Shown one piece after another: positions 1 to 7,483 of a stretch of DNA of 64,000 bases. The first letter of the stretch is position 1; each line of letters begins with the position of its first letter. The stretch comes from CADEED01 sp020442965. Lineage in GTDB: Bacteria; Pseudomonadota; Gammaproteobacteria; Steroidobacterales; Steroidobacteraceae. A program made the translations under genes and the position numbers. Location: NCBI GenBank assembly GCA_041395525.1, contig JAWLAH010000004.1, positions 186,001 through 250,000 on the forward strand, read 5' to 3'. The notes under the pieces were generated by a model. The model worked only from the letters and a program-made list of their open reading frames with translations, searched no databases and was not told where the DNA came from.

Positions 1-242
1 CATGTGATCCGCGTCTTGTTCCGGCTTCGAAGTCCGGTGAGCGCACAGTAAGCAAAGAAGGCAGCTACGACGCCGCAAATGGCAGCCATGATCCATTCGT
101 GGCCGGGGAGGTATCGCCGGACGGAGGAAACCGGTACCCACCCAGCGGCAAAGGCGACGCCAACAAGAGCGAACAGCGTAGCCAGAAACACGCAGGCCCA
201 CGGTTGAGCGCTTAATAGCCTGATGGTGCGCGCGAGTTGCAT
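1..242 (-). CDS. Partial small membrane protein, runs off the left edge
   Basis: An ATG at 242 opens a frame with no stop through 80 codons to the window edge. The start lies 17 bases after the GTTAGGC core box at 259-265, the usual distance for a cassette gene. The protein begins MQLARTIRL and shows two hydrophobic segments, roughly residues 15-34 and 50-68, with a tryptophan- and arginine-containing loop between them. It looks like a small integral membrane protein. I do not recognise a family and the C-terminus is not visible. Confidence 0.5.
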   Translation of the reverse strand, partial: MQLARTIRLLSAQPWACVFLATLFALVGVAFAAGWVPVSSVRRYLPGHEWIMAAICGVVAAFFAYCALTGLRSRNKTRIT

Positions 243-258
243 AGGCGTTGTTTCCGAT

Positions 259-346
259 GCCTAACGTCCCGCGTGAGCGACGCGAACCGGGACGCAGCAT
301 TTAGACGCTATCTGGTCCATGCGTGAGCTCCATGTGGTTGTTAGCG
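259..346 (-). other. attC-like recombination site
   Basis: The minus strand reads CGCTAAC at 346-340 and GTTAGGC at 265-259, matching the outer R'' and R' boxes of an attC site 88 bases long. The inner arms share GAGC and ACGC blocks, with an extra base in the 5' arm, as expected for L''. The stop codon of the small ORF at 341-535 lies inside the R'' box, a common cassette arrangement. Confidence 0.5.
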
Positions 347-535
347 TGCGTCCGAAGTCGAAGTACCTCGTTCATGCTCTACCTCCAGCAGCCGTATTTG
401 CAGCGCTTCGTCGCGATGCGCGGATGGATTGGACCAAATCATGTTTGGAGACACGAGAGTCTCGCCTGAGTCGGACACCGCTCGCAACAAGAGCATTGGC
501 TCCAACAACTCGAGCATGCCAGACAATTGCGGCAT
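341..535 (-). CDS. Small hypothetical cassette ORF
   Basis: This frame gives 64 residues beginning MPQLSGML; an internal ATG at 496 would give 51. The product is hydrophilic and ends in a charged stretch (LLEVEHERGTS). Its TAA stop is embedded in the CGCTAAC box of the attC-like site, just as the hemolysin III stop is embedded in its GCCTAAC box, which is the best argument that it is a real cassette gene. No family is recognised and no strong ribosome binding site is visible, so it could be a chance frame. Confidence 0.35.
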   Translation of the reverse strand: MPQLSGMLELLEPMLLLRAVSDSGETLVSPNMIWSNPSAHRDEALQIRLLEVEHERGTSTSDAR

Positions 536-592
536 GGGTGAGCCGATTGCTCTGCGGCGTTCCGGTTGAGCCGTGGCGCGTCGCGCCGTTCG

Positions 593-1756
593 TTACGAGG
601 CCCGCCGGAGCCTTAGCGGCAATGCGGAGAATCCGCTCGCAGGATAGGCAGCGTTGGTCGGCAATTTATCCGCTGCAAGCTCGATCGCAGAGGTTTGTCC
701 CAGCAGTTCTTCCATAACGACTCGCAATTCCAACCGCGCCAGCGGCGCGCCTGGGCAGACGTGGATCCCTAAGCCATAGAGGAGATTCTTGGATGGGTCA
801 CGGTCCAGGCGAAAAGCATCCGGAGTTTCAAAGACCCGACCGTCACGATTGGCCGATATCCAGTTGAGCGAGATTCGCTCGCCGGTGTCGAACGCCCGAC
901 CGCCGATTTCCACCGGGCGGGTCGTAATACGCCGATTGGCAACCAAGGGGCCGTGAATTCGGAGTATTTCGTCGATTGCGGCGAGCAACAGCGACGGTTC
1001 ATCGCGCAACTGCATCTGCAGCCCGACTTGCACCGCAAGATAGTGGACAAGGATGCCGACCGCTGCGGAAATCGTGCCGATTTCTCCGGCATTCCAGTTC
1101 CGCAAAATGCTGGCAATTTCCTCGCGCTTGAACGGTCGCCCGTCGACTCTTTCGTGCATCAGCGCGGTGGTAACGTCGTCTTCAGGCTTCGCCCCGGACC
1201 GGCGGCGAGTCTCCAGTATGCCGTCGATAATGCCTTCGAACTCGCGCGCGAGTTCTGACATCGACTGCCGATCCTGCGCGAGGGTCGCCTCGTGGTTCTT
1301 GACAGTCCAGCGGATGAGTGGTTCGTGCAAAGCCTCCGGCCAACCGAGAAAGGCACATTGGACTCGCACCGCGAAAGGCTGAGCAAAGTCGGCGATCAGT
1401 TCTATCTCATCACGTTCCAGCGTGTTCCGTACCAGAGTTGAAACGATTTCCCGGCACACGGGTTCAAAGGCGTCCATTCGTTCCGGATCGAAATAGGGCT
1501 CGATGATACGGCGATAGGCGGTGTGTTCTGGAGGGTCCATTCCGTTGGGTACGGAGCGATGCTTGGACACCGAATTGCTGAACGTCTCGTGATCCTGGAG
1601 CACGCGGGTTACGTCCTCATGCCGAAACAGCGACCACCCCATGAACTCGCTATACGCAACAGGACAACATTCACGCATTCGGTCGTAGGTCAGGCGCTGG
1701 TCACGAAGGAACTCTTCCGATCGCGGATCCCAGTCCGGTTCGACTTGGTCACTCAT
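593..1756 (-). CDS. Cytochrome P450
   Basis: This is a complete 387-residue soluble bacterial P450 with no membrane anchor. The heme-ligand loop GLGIHVCPGAPLA lies near the C-terminus with the cysteine at about residue 334. The K-helix ExxR (EILR) precedes it, and the I-helix reads NAGEIGTIS, with a glutamate and threonine in place of the more usual AGxET. It would hydroxylate an unknown small molecule using electrons from separate redox partners, none of which is encoded nearby. The ATG at 1756 gives a normal N-terminus (MSDQVEPDWDP). The TAA stop lies in a TCGTAAC box, but a convincing partner box downstream is missing. A P450 as integron cargo is uncommon. Confidence 0.93.
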   Translation of the reverse strand: MSDQVEPDWDPRSEEFLRDQRLTYDRMRECCPVAYSEFMGWSLFRHEDVTRVLQDHETFSNSVSKHRSVPNGMDPPEHTAYRRIIEPYFDPERMDAFEPVCREIVSTLVRNTLERDEIELIADFAQPFAVRVQCAFLGWPEALHEPLIRWTVKNHEATLAQDRQSMSELAREFEGIIDGILETRRRSGAKPEDDVTTALMHERVDGRPFKREEIASILRNWNAGEIGTISAAVGILVHYLAVQVGLQMQLRDEPSLLLAAIDEILRIHGPLVANRRITTRPVEIGGRAFDTGERISLNWISANRDGRVFETPDAFRLDRDPSKNLLYGLGIHVCPGAPLARLELRVVMEELLGQTSAIELAADKLPTNAAYPASGFSALPLRLRRAS

Positions 1757-1849
1757 GATTGTTGCCAGCCATGTCGATGTAGGTGTCAGTCACAGAATTC
1801 ACGCCTGTCATGTGTATCTCGAATGTAGTAGCGGCCGATTGAGGTGCCA

Positions 1850-2539
1850 CTAGTCAACTACGCCAAATATGCGACCAACACCGGCGGTTAGTGCCATAGC
1901 CAATGCACCCCAAAAAGTCACACGTATCGCTCCAATGGAAATCGAGGCACCGCCAGCTCGCGCGGCAAGAGAGCCGAGAGCTGCCAGAAATAGCAGAGAG
2001 GAACCAGCAACCATCGCGATCAATCGAGGCCCATGCACGACCCAAGTCACCAGCAAGGGAAGCGCAGCACCGATAGTAAACGTTCCTGCTGAAAACAATG
2101 CGGCCTGTACGGGTTGAGCGCCAGCGCTTGCCGACAATCCTATGTCATCTCGGACGTGGGCGCCGAGCGCGTCATGAGCCATCAGTTCTTCTGCGACTTG
2201 CCTGGCCAAAACTGGCCCGAGCCCTCTATTCTCGTAGATCTGCGCTAGCTCATCTTTCTCAGCTTCGAAATTATTCTCTAGCGAACGCTTTTCAATTGCT
2301 ATGTCAGCCTTCTCGGTATCTGACTGTGAGCTGACGGACACATATTCGCCCGCAGCCATAGACATCGCCCCGGCAACCAGTCCCGCAACTCCTGCCAAGA
2401 GAATACTCTCCCGAGTCGCACTAGCTGCGGCAACACCAATGATGAGACTGGCCGTGGATACAATGCCGTCGTTGGCGCCCAATACAGCTGCACGCAGCCA
2501 ACCAACACGATGTGATCGGTGAACTTCATGGTGACTCAT
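1850..2539 (-). CDS. VIT1/CCC1-family iron or manganese transporter
   Basis: The 229-residue protein has the VIT family layout: a first helix with GANDGIVSTASLIIG at about residues 21-35, a second with AGAMSMAAGEYVSVSSQSD at about 56-74, a charged cytoplasmic stretch rich in Glu (about 75-130) and three C-terminal helices. Members move Fe2+ or Mn2+ out of the cytoplasm or into stores. The start at 2539 (MSHHEVHRSHRVGWLR) puts a His/Arg segment before the first helix. It lies just after the attC at 2564-2629, so it begins a cassette. The 93-base gap to the P450 shows no attC, so the two genes may travel together. The transported metal cannot be told from sequence. Confidence 0.9.
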   Translation of the reverse strand: MSHHEVHRSHRVGWLRAAVLGANDGIVSTASLIIGVAAASATRESILLAGVAGLVAGAMSMAAGEYVSVSSQSDTEKADIAIEKRSLENNFEAEKDELAQIYENRGLGPVLARQVAEELMAHDALGAHVRDDIGLSASAGAQPVQAALFSAGTFTIGAALPLLVTWVVHGPRLIAMVAGSSLLFLAALGSLAARAGGASISIGAIRVTFWGALAMALTAGVGRIFGVVD

Positions 2540-2563
2540 ATATTGCCTCGATCGGTTGTGTGC

Positions 2564-2629
2564 ACGTAACGCCCGGCGCGTGAGTTGCGGGGCCGCTGCG
2601 GTCCCGTCGATGCCGCGCGCCTGTTAGGC
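2564..2629 (-). other. attC recombination site
   Basis: This 66-base imperfect palindrome has GCCTAAC at 2629-2623 and GTTACGT at 2570-2564 on the minus strand. The arms pair through GGCGCG and GCGGGACC/GGTCCCGC blocks. It separates the hemolysin III cassette from the VIT cassette. The hemolysin III stop codon TAA lies within the GCCTAAC box. This is the most regular attC of the array. Confidence 0.75.
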
Positions 2630-3274
2630 CGCGTACCAGAACACGGCGATGAAGTGGCATGCGGTCCCCGTGAGTACAAACAGGTGCCATACGAAGTGGG
2701 CGTACCGCATTTTAGGAGCTGCGTAGAACCCTATTCCCGCTGTGTAGGCGACGCCGCCAGCCGCGAGCCAAAACAGGCCCCACCCCGCCATCGCATCCCA
2801 TAAGGGCTTTGCCGCGATGAGAATCAGCCAACCCATGGCGACATACAGTCCAGTTGAGAGTCGCGGGTGACGAATGCGCCGGCTGGACTTGAGGGCCACG
2901 CCGGCGATGGCGAGGGCCCAGATGAATCCGAAGAGCGTCCACCCCCAGCGGCCCCGCAATACGCCCAGGGTGAAAGGCGTGTAGGTCCCGGCGATGAGGA
3001 GATAGATCGCTCCGTGATCTAGCACCTTCAGGATCCGCTTCGCTCGATTCGGCGCCAGCGCGTGGTACAGAGTCGACGTGAGATACAAGAGAATCATGGT
3101 CGTAGCAAACACCACTGCGCCAACGATCGCGGCCGCGCCGTGCGGGACCGCACCGATCACGAGAACCGGAAACGCGATCAGGGCAGCGAGAAAGCCCGTG
3201 CCGTGGCTAATGCTGTTAGCGAGCTCTTCCCCGAGTGACTGAGGGCGACGCTGGACGGCTTGTGCTGCAGGCAT
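2624..3274 (-). CDS. Hemolysin III / PAQR-family membrane protein
   Basis: The product is 216 residues when started at the ATG at 3274. An upstream in-frame GTG at 3292 is less likely because the AGAGGAG ribosome binding sequence lies between the two. The protein shows seven hydrophobic helices and the family's conserved residues: NSISHG near the N-terminus, LYHAL, DHGAIYLLIAGTYTPF in the middle and FVWHLFVLTGTACHFIAV at the end. The His and Asp residues are those that bind zinc in PAQR-type hydrolases. The family name comes from a hemolysis phenotype; most bacterial members have no proven function. It is a cassette gene, with its core box at 3296-3302 and an attC overlapping its stop. Confidence 0.9.
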   Translation of the reverse strand: MPAAQAVQRRPQSLGEELANSISHGTGFLAALIAFPVLVIGAVPHGAAAIVGAVVFATTMILLYLTSTLYHALAPNRAKRILKVLDHGAIYLLIAGTYTPFTLGVLRGRWGWTLFGFIWALAIAGVALKSSRRIRHPRLSTGLYVAMGWLILIAAKPLWDAMAGWGLFWLAAGGVAYTAGIGFYAAPKMRYAHFVWHLFVLTGTACHFIAVFWYAA

Positions 3275-3295
3275 CCCCACTCCTCTACCCACGCA

Positions 3296-3302
3296 GCCTA
3301 AC
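3296..3302 (-). other. Integron core box GTTAGGC without a clear attC arm
   Basis: The minus strand carries GTTAGGC immediately ahead of the hemolysin III gene, and the TAG of the methyltransferase stop is inside it. No matching RYYYAAC box or inverted arm was found in the preceding 150 bases, which are coding. It may be the remnant of a truncated attC or the product of recombination at a secondary site. Confidence 0.4.
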
Positions 3303-4116
3303 GTTCAGCGACGACAATTTTTGCCTGAATCTTGCCGTCTACTGCACCGCTGCCGAACCGGTCGCGGATCGCCGCTGCGGCTACGTCCGTAGCCTCGAGT
3401 AGGCGCGCTGGACCTCGGGCTTCGATTTCGCTTCTGAGTGGCGTCCCTTGGCAATAGGCGACCGCAGCAATGCTGGAGGACGGTGCGCGGCTTCTTGCCG
3501 CCAGCGTCGATATGACGGGCCTCCGAGCAAACCCTCCTTCGGCCAAGTGCCTGGCGATCAACCCGCCGTCGCAGTAGCCATGAGGAACGCGCGCCATGAA
3601 ACGGGGTGGATCTTCAGGAAACATCTTCTCGAGCGCGAGCGTCACAGTCTCGGCGATCTCATTGTGTTCGATTGTATCCCACACGTTGAAGATGAATGTC
3701 CCTCCAGGGCGGAGAACGCGCCTGGCCTCCGAGAATGCCCTCGGCTTGTCGGGGAAGAACATCGCGCCGAACTGACAAACGACGACGTCGAAACTCTCGT
3801 CGGAGAACGGCAGTTGACTTGCATCAGCCTGACACCACTCAACGGTACGGCTCGTACCTACTGCCGCCGCATGATCGATCATTGCCTGATTGAGGTCTGT
3901 CGCGACGATTGCAGTTGTGGACGGAAGCTCACTCGCAAGGCGTCGGGTCACCGCTCCCGTTCCAGCTGCAATTTCGAGCACGAACGAGGGCTGCCGTAGC
4001 GCAATGCGAGACGCAAGGTCGGCCGCATAGGGCTCGAAGATCAAGGGAACCATGTACTGGTCGTAGAGCAGAGGAATTGAGCCAGCGAAGATTCGGTCAC
4101 CATCGGATTGAGCCAT
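3298..4116 (-). CDS. Class I SAM-dependent methyltransferase
   Basis: The 272-residue protein carries a Methyltransf_11/25-type core: motif I reads VLEIAAGTGAVTRRL at about residues 49-63, the acidic ATDLNQAMID strand follows, then CQADASQLPFSDESFDVVVCQFG, and LRPGGTFIFNVWD closes the domain. The C-terminal third would bind the acceptor, which is unknown. I chose the ATG at 4116 because GGAGG lies at 4122-4126, four bases upstream; the GTG at 4122 would overlap that site. The stop is embedded in the GTTAGGC core of the next cassette, which is unusual. Annotation as a ubiquinone/menaquinone methyltransferase would be over-reading. Confidence 0.88.
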   Translation of the reverse strand: MAQSDGDRIFAGSIPLLYDQYMVPLIFEPYAADLASRIALRQPSFVLEIAAGTGAVTRRLASELPSTTAIVATDLNQAMIDHAAAVGTSRTVEWCQADASQLPFSDESFDVVVCQFGAMFFPDKPRAFSEARRVLRPGGTFIFNVWDTIEHNEIAETVTLALEKMFPEDPPRFMARVPHGYCDGGLIARHLAEGGFARRPVISTLAARSRAPSSSIAAVAYCQGTPLRSEIEARGPARLLEATDVAAAAIRDRFGSGAVDGKIQAKIVVAER

Positions 4117-4141
4117 ATGCACCTCCAGGCATGATCGTGCG

Positions 4142-4294
4142 CCCTAACGGCTGAGCGGAGCGCCGCGGCTGCCGGGGATGGTCCGACCGCAACGCAGCGT
4201 CACCAGGTAGCGGAATGCCGCGGTTCGTCAAACCGCTGCCTAGTTTGGAGTCCTGTTGCCGCCGGTGTCGGTCGGCTGGAACGACGGGTTAACC
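4142..4294 (-). other. Large attC-like site
   Basis: On the minus strand GGTTAAC (4294-4288) is followed by an arm of typical attC character (CGTTCCAGCCGACC), and the far end reads GCTCAGCC then GTTAGGG (4148-4142). The interior is about 150 bases, long but within the known attC size range, and contains a further hairpin built on GCGGTTTGAC/GAACCGC. It lies between the P-loop kinase-like gene and the methyltransferase gene. The outer boxes deviate slightly from RYYYAAC and GTTRRRY. Confidence 0.55.
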
Positions 4295-4304
4295 GGCATC
4301 GCAC

Positions 4305-4832
4305 TCAAGCCTCCGTTGAGATTCTCTCAATTCGATTCTCAACAATCTCGACTTCGTCTGGTTCCTCCCACACATCGCTCGCCATCTCGAAGACTGCGGC
4401 GGGCACTACCATGGAGAACGTAGGGCCCATTTCGGTGTTTCTTCGCATGACTCTGTCACGCCGAACTTCGCGGGACGCTTGGAGCAGGTACACGATCACA
4501 TCCACTCCGACTTCGCGTGCCCGCATATAGAACTCTTCACGGCTCTGCCGCTGGACGAGACCAAGCTCCAGGACTGGCGACACGCCGCACGCAAGGAGTG
4601 ACTGAACATGCCTCCAAATATGGTCGATCAGGCGAGTCTTGCGCTCGACGTACCACGACATCAGGTCTGCGCGCGGTCGATCCGGGCTGAAGAGCCTCGT
4701 GAACCACTCGTCCAAGGCAATGTGCACAGCAGCACCGACGCGAGTTACGAGTGATGCGGCGAATGTCGACTTTCCCGCGCCGACGGGCCCTTCGATGAGA
4801 TATATACGTGGCATTGGGCGTGGGTTCTTCAT
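4305..4832 (-). CDS. P-loop NTPase, zeta-toxin/AAA kinase-like
   Basis: The 175-residue protein has a Walker A motif GPVGAGKST at residues 15-23, an LDEW segment about 20 residues later and an Arg-rich lid (REVRRDRVMRRN). This order resembles small kinases of the AAA_33/zeta-toxin/chloramphenicol phosphotransferase group, which phosphorylate a small molecule or nucleotide. The substrate is unknown. The ATG at 4832 is four bases from the GGCTAAC core of the attC at 4836-4924; an ATG at 4814 is an alternative. No antitoxin-like partner is next to it, so a toxin role is not supported. Confidence 0.75.
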   Translation of the reverse strand: MKNPRPMPRIYLIEGPVGAGKSTFAASLVTRVGAAVHIALDEWFTRLFSPDRPRADLMSWYVERKTRLIDHIWRHVQSLLACGVSPVLELGLVQRQSREEFYMRAREVGVDVIVYLLQASREVRRDRVMRRNTEMGPTFSMVVPAAVFEMASDVWEEPDEVEIVENRIERISTEA

Positions 4833-4835
4833 GGC

Positions 4836-4924
4836 GGCTAACCTCGCCGATGAGCCGCGCGGGCCCCCGAACCAAAACCAAGATGCCAGACCGTCACCGC
4901 GTCGGCTCGATTGGCTTGTTAGGT
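4836..4924 (-). other. attC recombination site
   Basis: The minus strand has ACCTAAC at 4924-4918 and GTTAGCC at 4842-4836, 89 bases end to end. The arms pair (AAGCCAATCGAGCCGACGCG against CGCGGCTCATCGGCGA) with one extra base in the 5' arm, which fixes the site on the minus strand, parallel to the genes. It ends the cassette of the small barrel protein and begins that of the P-loop protein. Confidence 0.75.
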
Positions 4925-4937
4925 ATCACTCGATTCC

Positions 4938-5249
4938 CTACAACTCGGTAAGCAATTCGACCGATACCAGCCTTTCCGGTGAATCGGGAGTCGCCGCAAA
5001 CAATTTGCGCCATTCGGTGTTGGCAGTTTCAAACGCGGTTCTTGCACCGTATGCCCCCATATCGTTGTATTCGATATGCAGAATTATCTGCGCTGTGTCG
5101 GGGCCAGGTACGGAATTCCGGAATAGTCGTACCGACTTTGGCATCACGTCGCTATTAAACCGCCGGCCGGCGGCTTCTTGAAGCTTCGCCATAAAATCAT
5201 CGAAGCGCCCAGGTTTCACCTCGTAGATGAATCGAGCAATGACTGCCAT
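4938..5249 (-). CDS. Small dimeric alpha-beta barrel (antibiotic monooxygenase/NIPSNAP-like) protein
   Basis: The 103-residue protein begins MAVIARFIYEVKPGRFDDFMAKL, a beta strand and helix pattern typical of ABM, NIPSNAP and EthD-like ferredoxin-fold dimers. The second half repeats the pattern (AQIILHIEYNDMGAYGARTAFE). Such proteins are small oxygenases or isomerases or have no known activity; no catalytic residue can be named. A GAGGTGTCC ribosome binding sequence precedes the ATG. It is the first cassette at the expected attI end, 30 bases from the GTTAGCC box at 5278-5284. Confidence 0.6.
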   Translation of the reverse strand: MAVIARFIYEVKPGRFDDFMAKLQEAAGRRFNSDVMPKSVRLFRNSVPGPDTAQIILHIEYNDMGAYGARTAFETANTEWRKLFAATPDSPERLVSVELLTEL

Positions 5250-5277
5250 AAGGACACCTCTTGTCAGAATTCGCCAC

Positions 5278-5365
5278 GGCTAACAACGTGGTGTTTTCGC
5301 TGCAACATCTTGGTCTGACTACAGCACGCGTCGGATAACGCCTCAATTGCTCCCTTTGGTTGGGC
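5278..5365 (-). other. Cassette-array terminus, attI-like or decayed attC
   Basis: A core box GTTAGCC (minus strand, 5284-5278) precedes the first cassette gene, and GCCCAAC lies at 5365-5359. The arms between them pair poorly, unlike the other attC sites here. The minus strand also reads GATGTTGCAGCG before the core, which loosely recalls the direct repeats of class 1 attI. Either a degraded attC or the former attI would fit. The rest of 5250-5467 shows nothing else. Confidence 0.3.
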
Positions 5366-5467
5366 AGCACGCTTGCAATAGCGGTCTGGACTGATTCTCA
5401 ATACGAGTGAATGGGCACTGCATCGCGGGCCCCGCTCGAACTTGGTTGCTGCGTTCGGCAGTAAGCC

Positions 5468-6040
5468 CTAACCGGCCCAGGTCCTGAATCGGCCGGTATC
5501 GAGATGCACGAAATCCGAATGGCGATAATAACCAACGCCACCCCGCCCCGCCTCCAGCGCGAGATCGCGCAGGGTCGCGCACGAGACGGACTTGAGCCGC
5601 ACGTCGATTGCGCGGCCCTCGAGGTGAAGTGAGTGCTTGGCGACGCCTGAGCTGTTAGCCGCGAGGCGCGCATTGGTGCGCGGTGACCGATACCCGGAAA
5701 TCACTTCAAACCGTGGCTCGACTTTGGCCGCGATCGCAAGATCAGCGAGCTGATCGTAAAGCATCGGATCGATGGGATGCTGCTCGCCGTTGCGATGGTC
5801 ACGCAGCAAGCGCGCCAGCGTGACAAGCGACTCGGCCACAAAGCCGGTGGTTGCCCGAAAGGCGACGGCAGCGGTTTCACCGGTGTGGGTATTGAACAGC
5901 TCGAGCCACCGTTCGGCCGCGCGGCGCGGTGCGCTCTTGGCATTTGCTGCAGACGCGAGTCCAGACAGCGGCGCCAGCACGGTGCCGGCAGCAACACTGA
6001 GCAGAATGCGGCGCCGCGACCACTGACGAACGGAACTCAT
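5468..6040 (-). CDS. DUF882/YcbK-like M15 peptidase, Tat-exported
   Basis: Started at the ATG at 6040 the protein has 190 residues; the longer frame would need a TTG. The N-terminus MSSVRQWSRRRILLSVAAGT has a twin-arginine pattern followed by a hydrophobic stretch and an AANA cleavage region, so export by Tat is expected. The mature part has the zinc-binding pattern of the M15/DUF882 fold: SLHLEGRAIDVR and, further on, FVHLDTG, with H, D and H as ligands. Relatives act on peptidoglycan peptides in the periplasm or outer membrane. It is convergent with nothing and stands next to the decarboxylase gene, 52 bases away. Confidence 0.85.
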   Translation of the reverse strand: MSSVRQWSRRRILLSVAAGTVLAPLSGLASAANAKSAPRRAAERWLELFNTHTGETAAVAFRATTGFVAESLVTLARLLRDHRNGEQHPIDPMLYDQLADLAIAAKVEPRFEVISGYRSPRTNARLAANSSGVAKHSLHLEGRAIDVRLKSVSCATLRDLALEAGRGGVGYYRHSDFVHLDTGRFRTWAG

Positions 6041-6092
6041 ACGCCCATCGTCGCCGAAACGGCGGTGCGCGCGCAAGCGCTTCGGTCGCCTG

Positions 6093-7313
6093 TCAGTCGA
6101 CCGCCATCACAGTCCCACGATCGCCTGGGCTGCGATTGACCGAAACCACGGTGGCTTTGGGGAAAAAGTTGAATTCCGAGGCACTGGCCCAGGTGTAGGC
6201 GCCCATTGCGCGGCCCACGACCAGATCGCCCGCCTTCAGCTCCGGCAGCAGCAGATTCTCCGCGATGACATCGATGCTGTCGCAGGTGGGCCCGGCCAAC
6301 ACGGACGGCAGCTTCTCTTTGCCCTGGCGCAACGCTTCCACGGGGTAACGTGCGTGATCGAACAACTGCCCGCTGTAAGACCCGTACAGTCCATCATCGA
6401 GGTAGTACCACCAGTGCCCTTCGCGCCGCGCGCGGCCCATGACCGAGGCCACCCCGATCGCGGCGGGGCCGGCAATATACCGACCGGGCTCGGCGATCAC
6501 GCGTATTCTCGCCGGCAACTTCGCGAGCGCAGCGCGAATCGGCGCACAGAAGCGCGCGATGTCGGCGACTCGTCTGCCGTAACTGATCGGGAAGCCACCG
6601 CCAATATCGAGCGTATCGAATCGACCTAACTTCTCGCGCCGTGCAGCCGCAATGATCGACTTGCAGGCGTCGATCGCTTCGACGTGCTTGGCGGCATCTG
6701 CGGCCTGCGAACCCACATGGAATGACACACCGCGCACCTCGATCCCGAGCTGTCGCGCGAGCCGCGCCAATTCGATTGCGTCCTCGGGATCACAACCGAA
6801 CTTGCGTGATAGATCGCACACCGCACCGGGACTGCGAAAAGACACGCGCAGCAGTATCTCGAGCTCATCGCGATACGGCACGAACTTGCGTACCTCGTCC
6901 GGGTTGTCAGCGACGAACACTCGCACGCCGGCCGCCAGCGCATTGCGGATGTCGATGTCGCGCTTGATCGGATGAGTGTGGATACAGCGCGCGGGATCCA
7001 TCCCCGACCGCTCGATCAACTGCACCTCGCCGGTGGTCGCCAGATCGAGCCAGCCGCCCAGCTCGGCGATCGTTTCGACCACCGCCGGATGCGGCAGTGG
7101 CTTGAGCGCATAGTGCAGATCGACACCCGGCAAGGCCTTGTGCAACTTGCGGTACTGCTCGCGCACCCGCTGGCAATCGACGATCAGGAGAGGCGAGCCA
7201 AATTCCTTGACGAGTCGCCGTATTTCATCGCCGCGGAACGGATCTATCCAACCGCGCTTGCTCTGAGGCTTGGCGCGCAACGCACCTTGGGCAGACTTCG
7301 AACGCTTCGCCAT
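6093..7313 (-). CDS. Type III PLP decarboxylase, probably ornithine decarboxylase
   Basis: The 406-residue protein is an alanine-racemase-fold decarboxylase. The PLP lysine is in YALKPLPHP (about K71), FHVGSQ and DIGGGFP are phosphate and ring contacts, EPGRYI is the family's glycine/arginine motif, and GPTCDSID carries the dimer-interface Cys (about C344) and Asp that complete the partner active site. This set matches eukaryote-type ornithine decarboxylases, which make putrescine; a role on lysine or another basic amino acid cannot be excluded. The ATG at 7313 is preferred to the upstream start because residues before MAKRSKSAQ are not family-like. Confidence 0.88.
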   Translation of the reverse strand: MAKRSKSAQGALRAKPQSKRGWIDPFRGDEIRRLVKEFGSPLLIVDCQRVREQYRKLHKALPGVDLHYALKPLPHPAVVETIAELGGWLDLATTGEVQLIERSGMDPARCIHTHPIKRDIDIRNALAAGVRVFVADNPDEVRKFVPYRDELEILLRVSFRSPGAVCDLSRKFGCDPEDAIELARLARQLGIEVRGVSFHVGSQAADAAKHVEAIDACKSIIAAARREKLGRFDTLDIGGGFPISYGRRVADIARFCAPIRAALAKLPARIRVIAEPGRYIAGPAAIGVASVMGRARREGHWWYYLDDGLYGSYSGQLFDHARYPVEALRQGKEKLPSVLAGPTCDSIDVIAENLLLPELKAGDLVVGRAMGAYTWASASEFNFFPKATVVSVNRSPGDRGTVMAVD

Positions 7314-7483
7314 CGCTAACGACTCCCGCAAATGCAAAGGCCAGGTCCGCATGTGGCAGGACCCGGCCCTGAGACCGCATTGTAGAAAAACCGCGGCCAG
7401 ACGCAAGTTTGGGCTGATCCCAGCGGTGCGGGTGCCGATTCCGTCACGGCTCCCGACCGCCGATTTGCTAGAGTTTGGTCACG

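Larger units (their letters stand above)
1..5365 (-). mobile_element. Integron-type gene-cassette array without a visible integrase
   Basis: Seven or eight small, functionally unrelated genes lie in one orientation. Several are separated by imperfect palindromes with integron attC features: RYYYAAC-like and GTTRRRY-like ends and an extra base in one arm. Clear or likely attC sites lie at 259-346, 2564-2629, 4142-4294 and 4836-4924, and lone core boxes at 3296-3302 and 5278-5284. The unpaired arm base puts the array on the minus strand, so the attI/intI end should be near 5300-6400. That stretch holds a DUF882 gene and a decarboxylase instead of intI. The array continues beyond the left edge. 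Cargo in such arrays is normally transferred horizontally; the cluster-lacking-integrase reading is inferred. No attC is visible between the P450 and VIT genes. Confidence 0.6.

Noticed and set aside
1757..1849. attC between P450 and VIT genes
   Set aside because: No RYYYAAC/GTTRRRY pair or inverted arms are visible.
3448..3999. 183-residue plus-strand frame
   Set aside because: It is antisense to the methyltransferase, whose motifs are clear.
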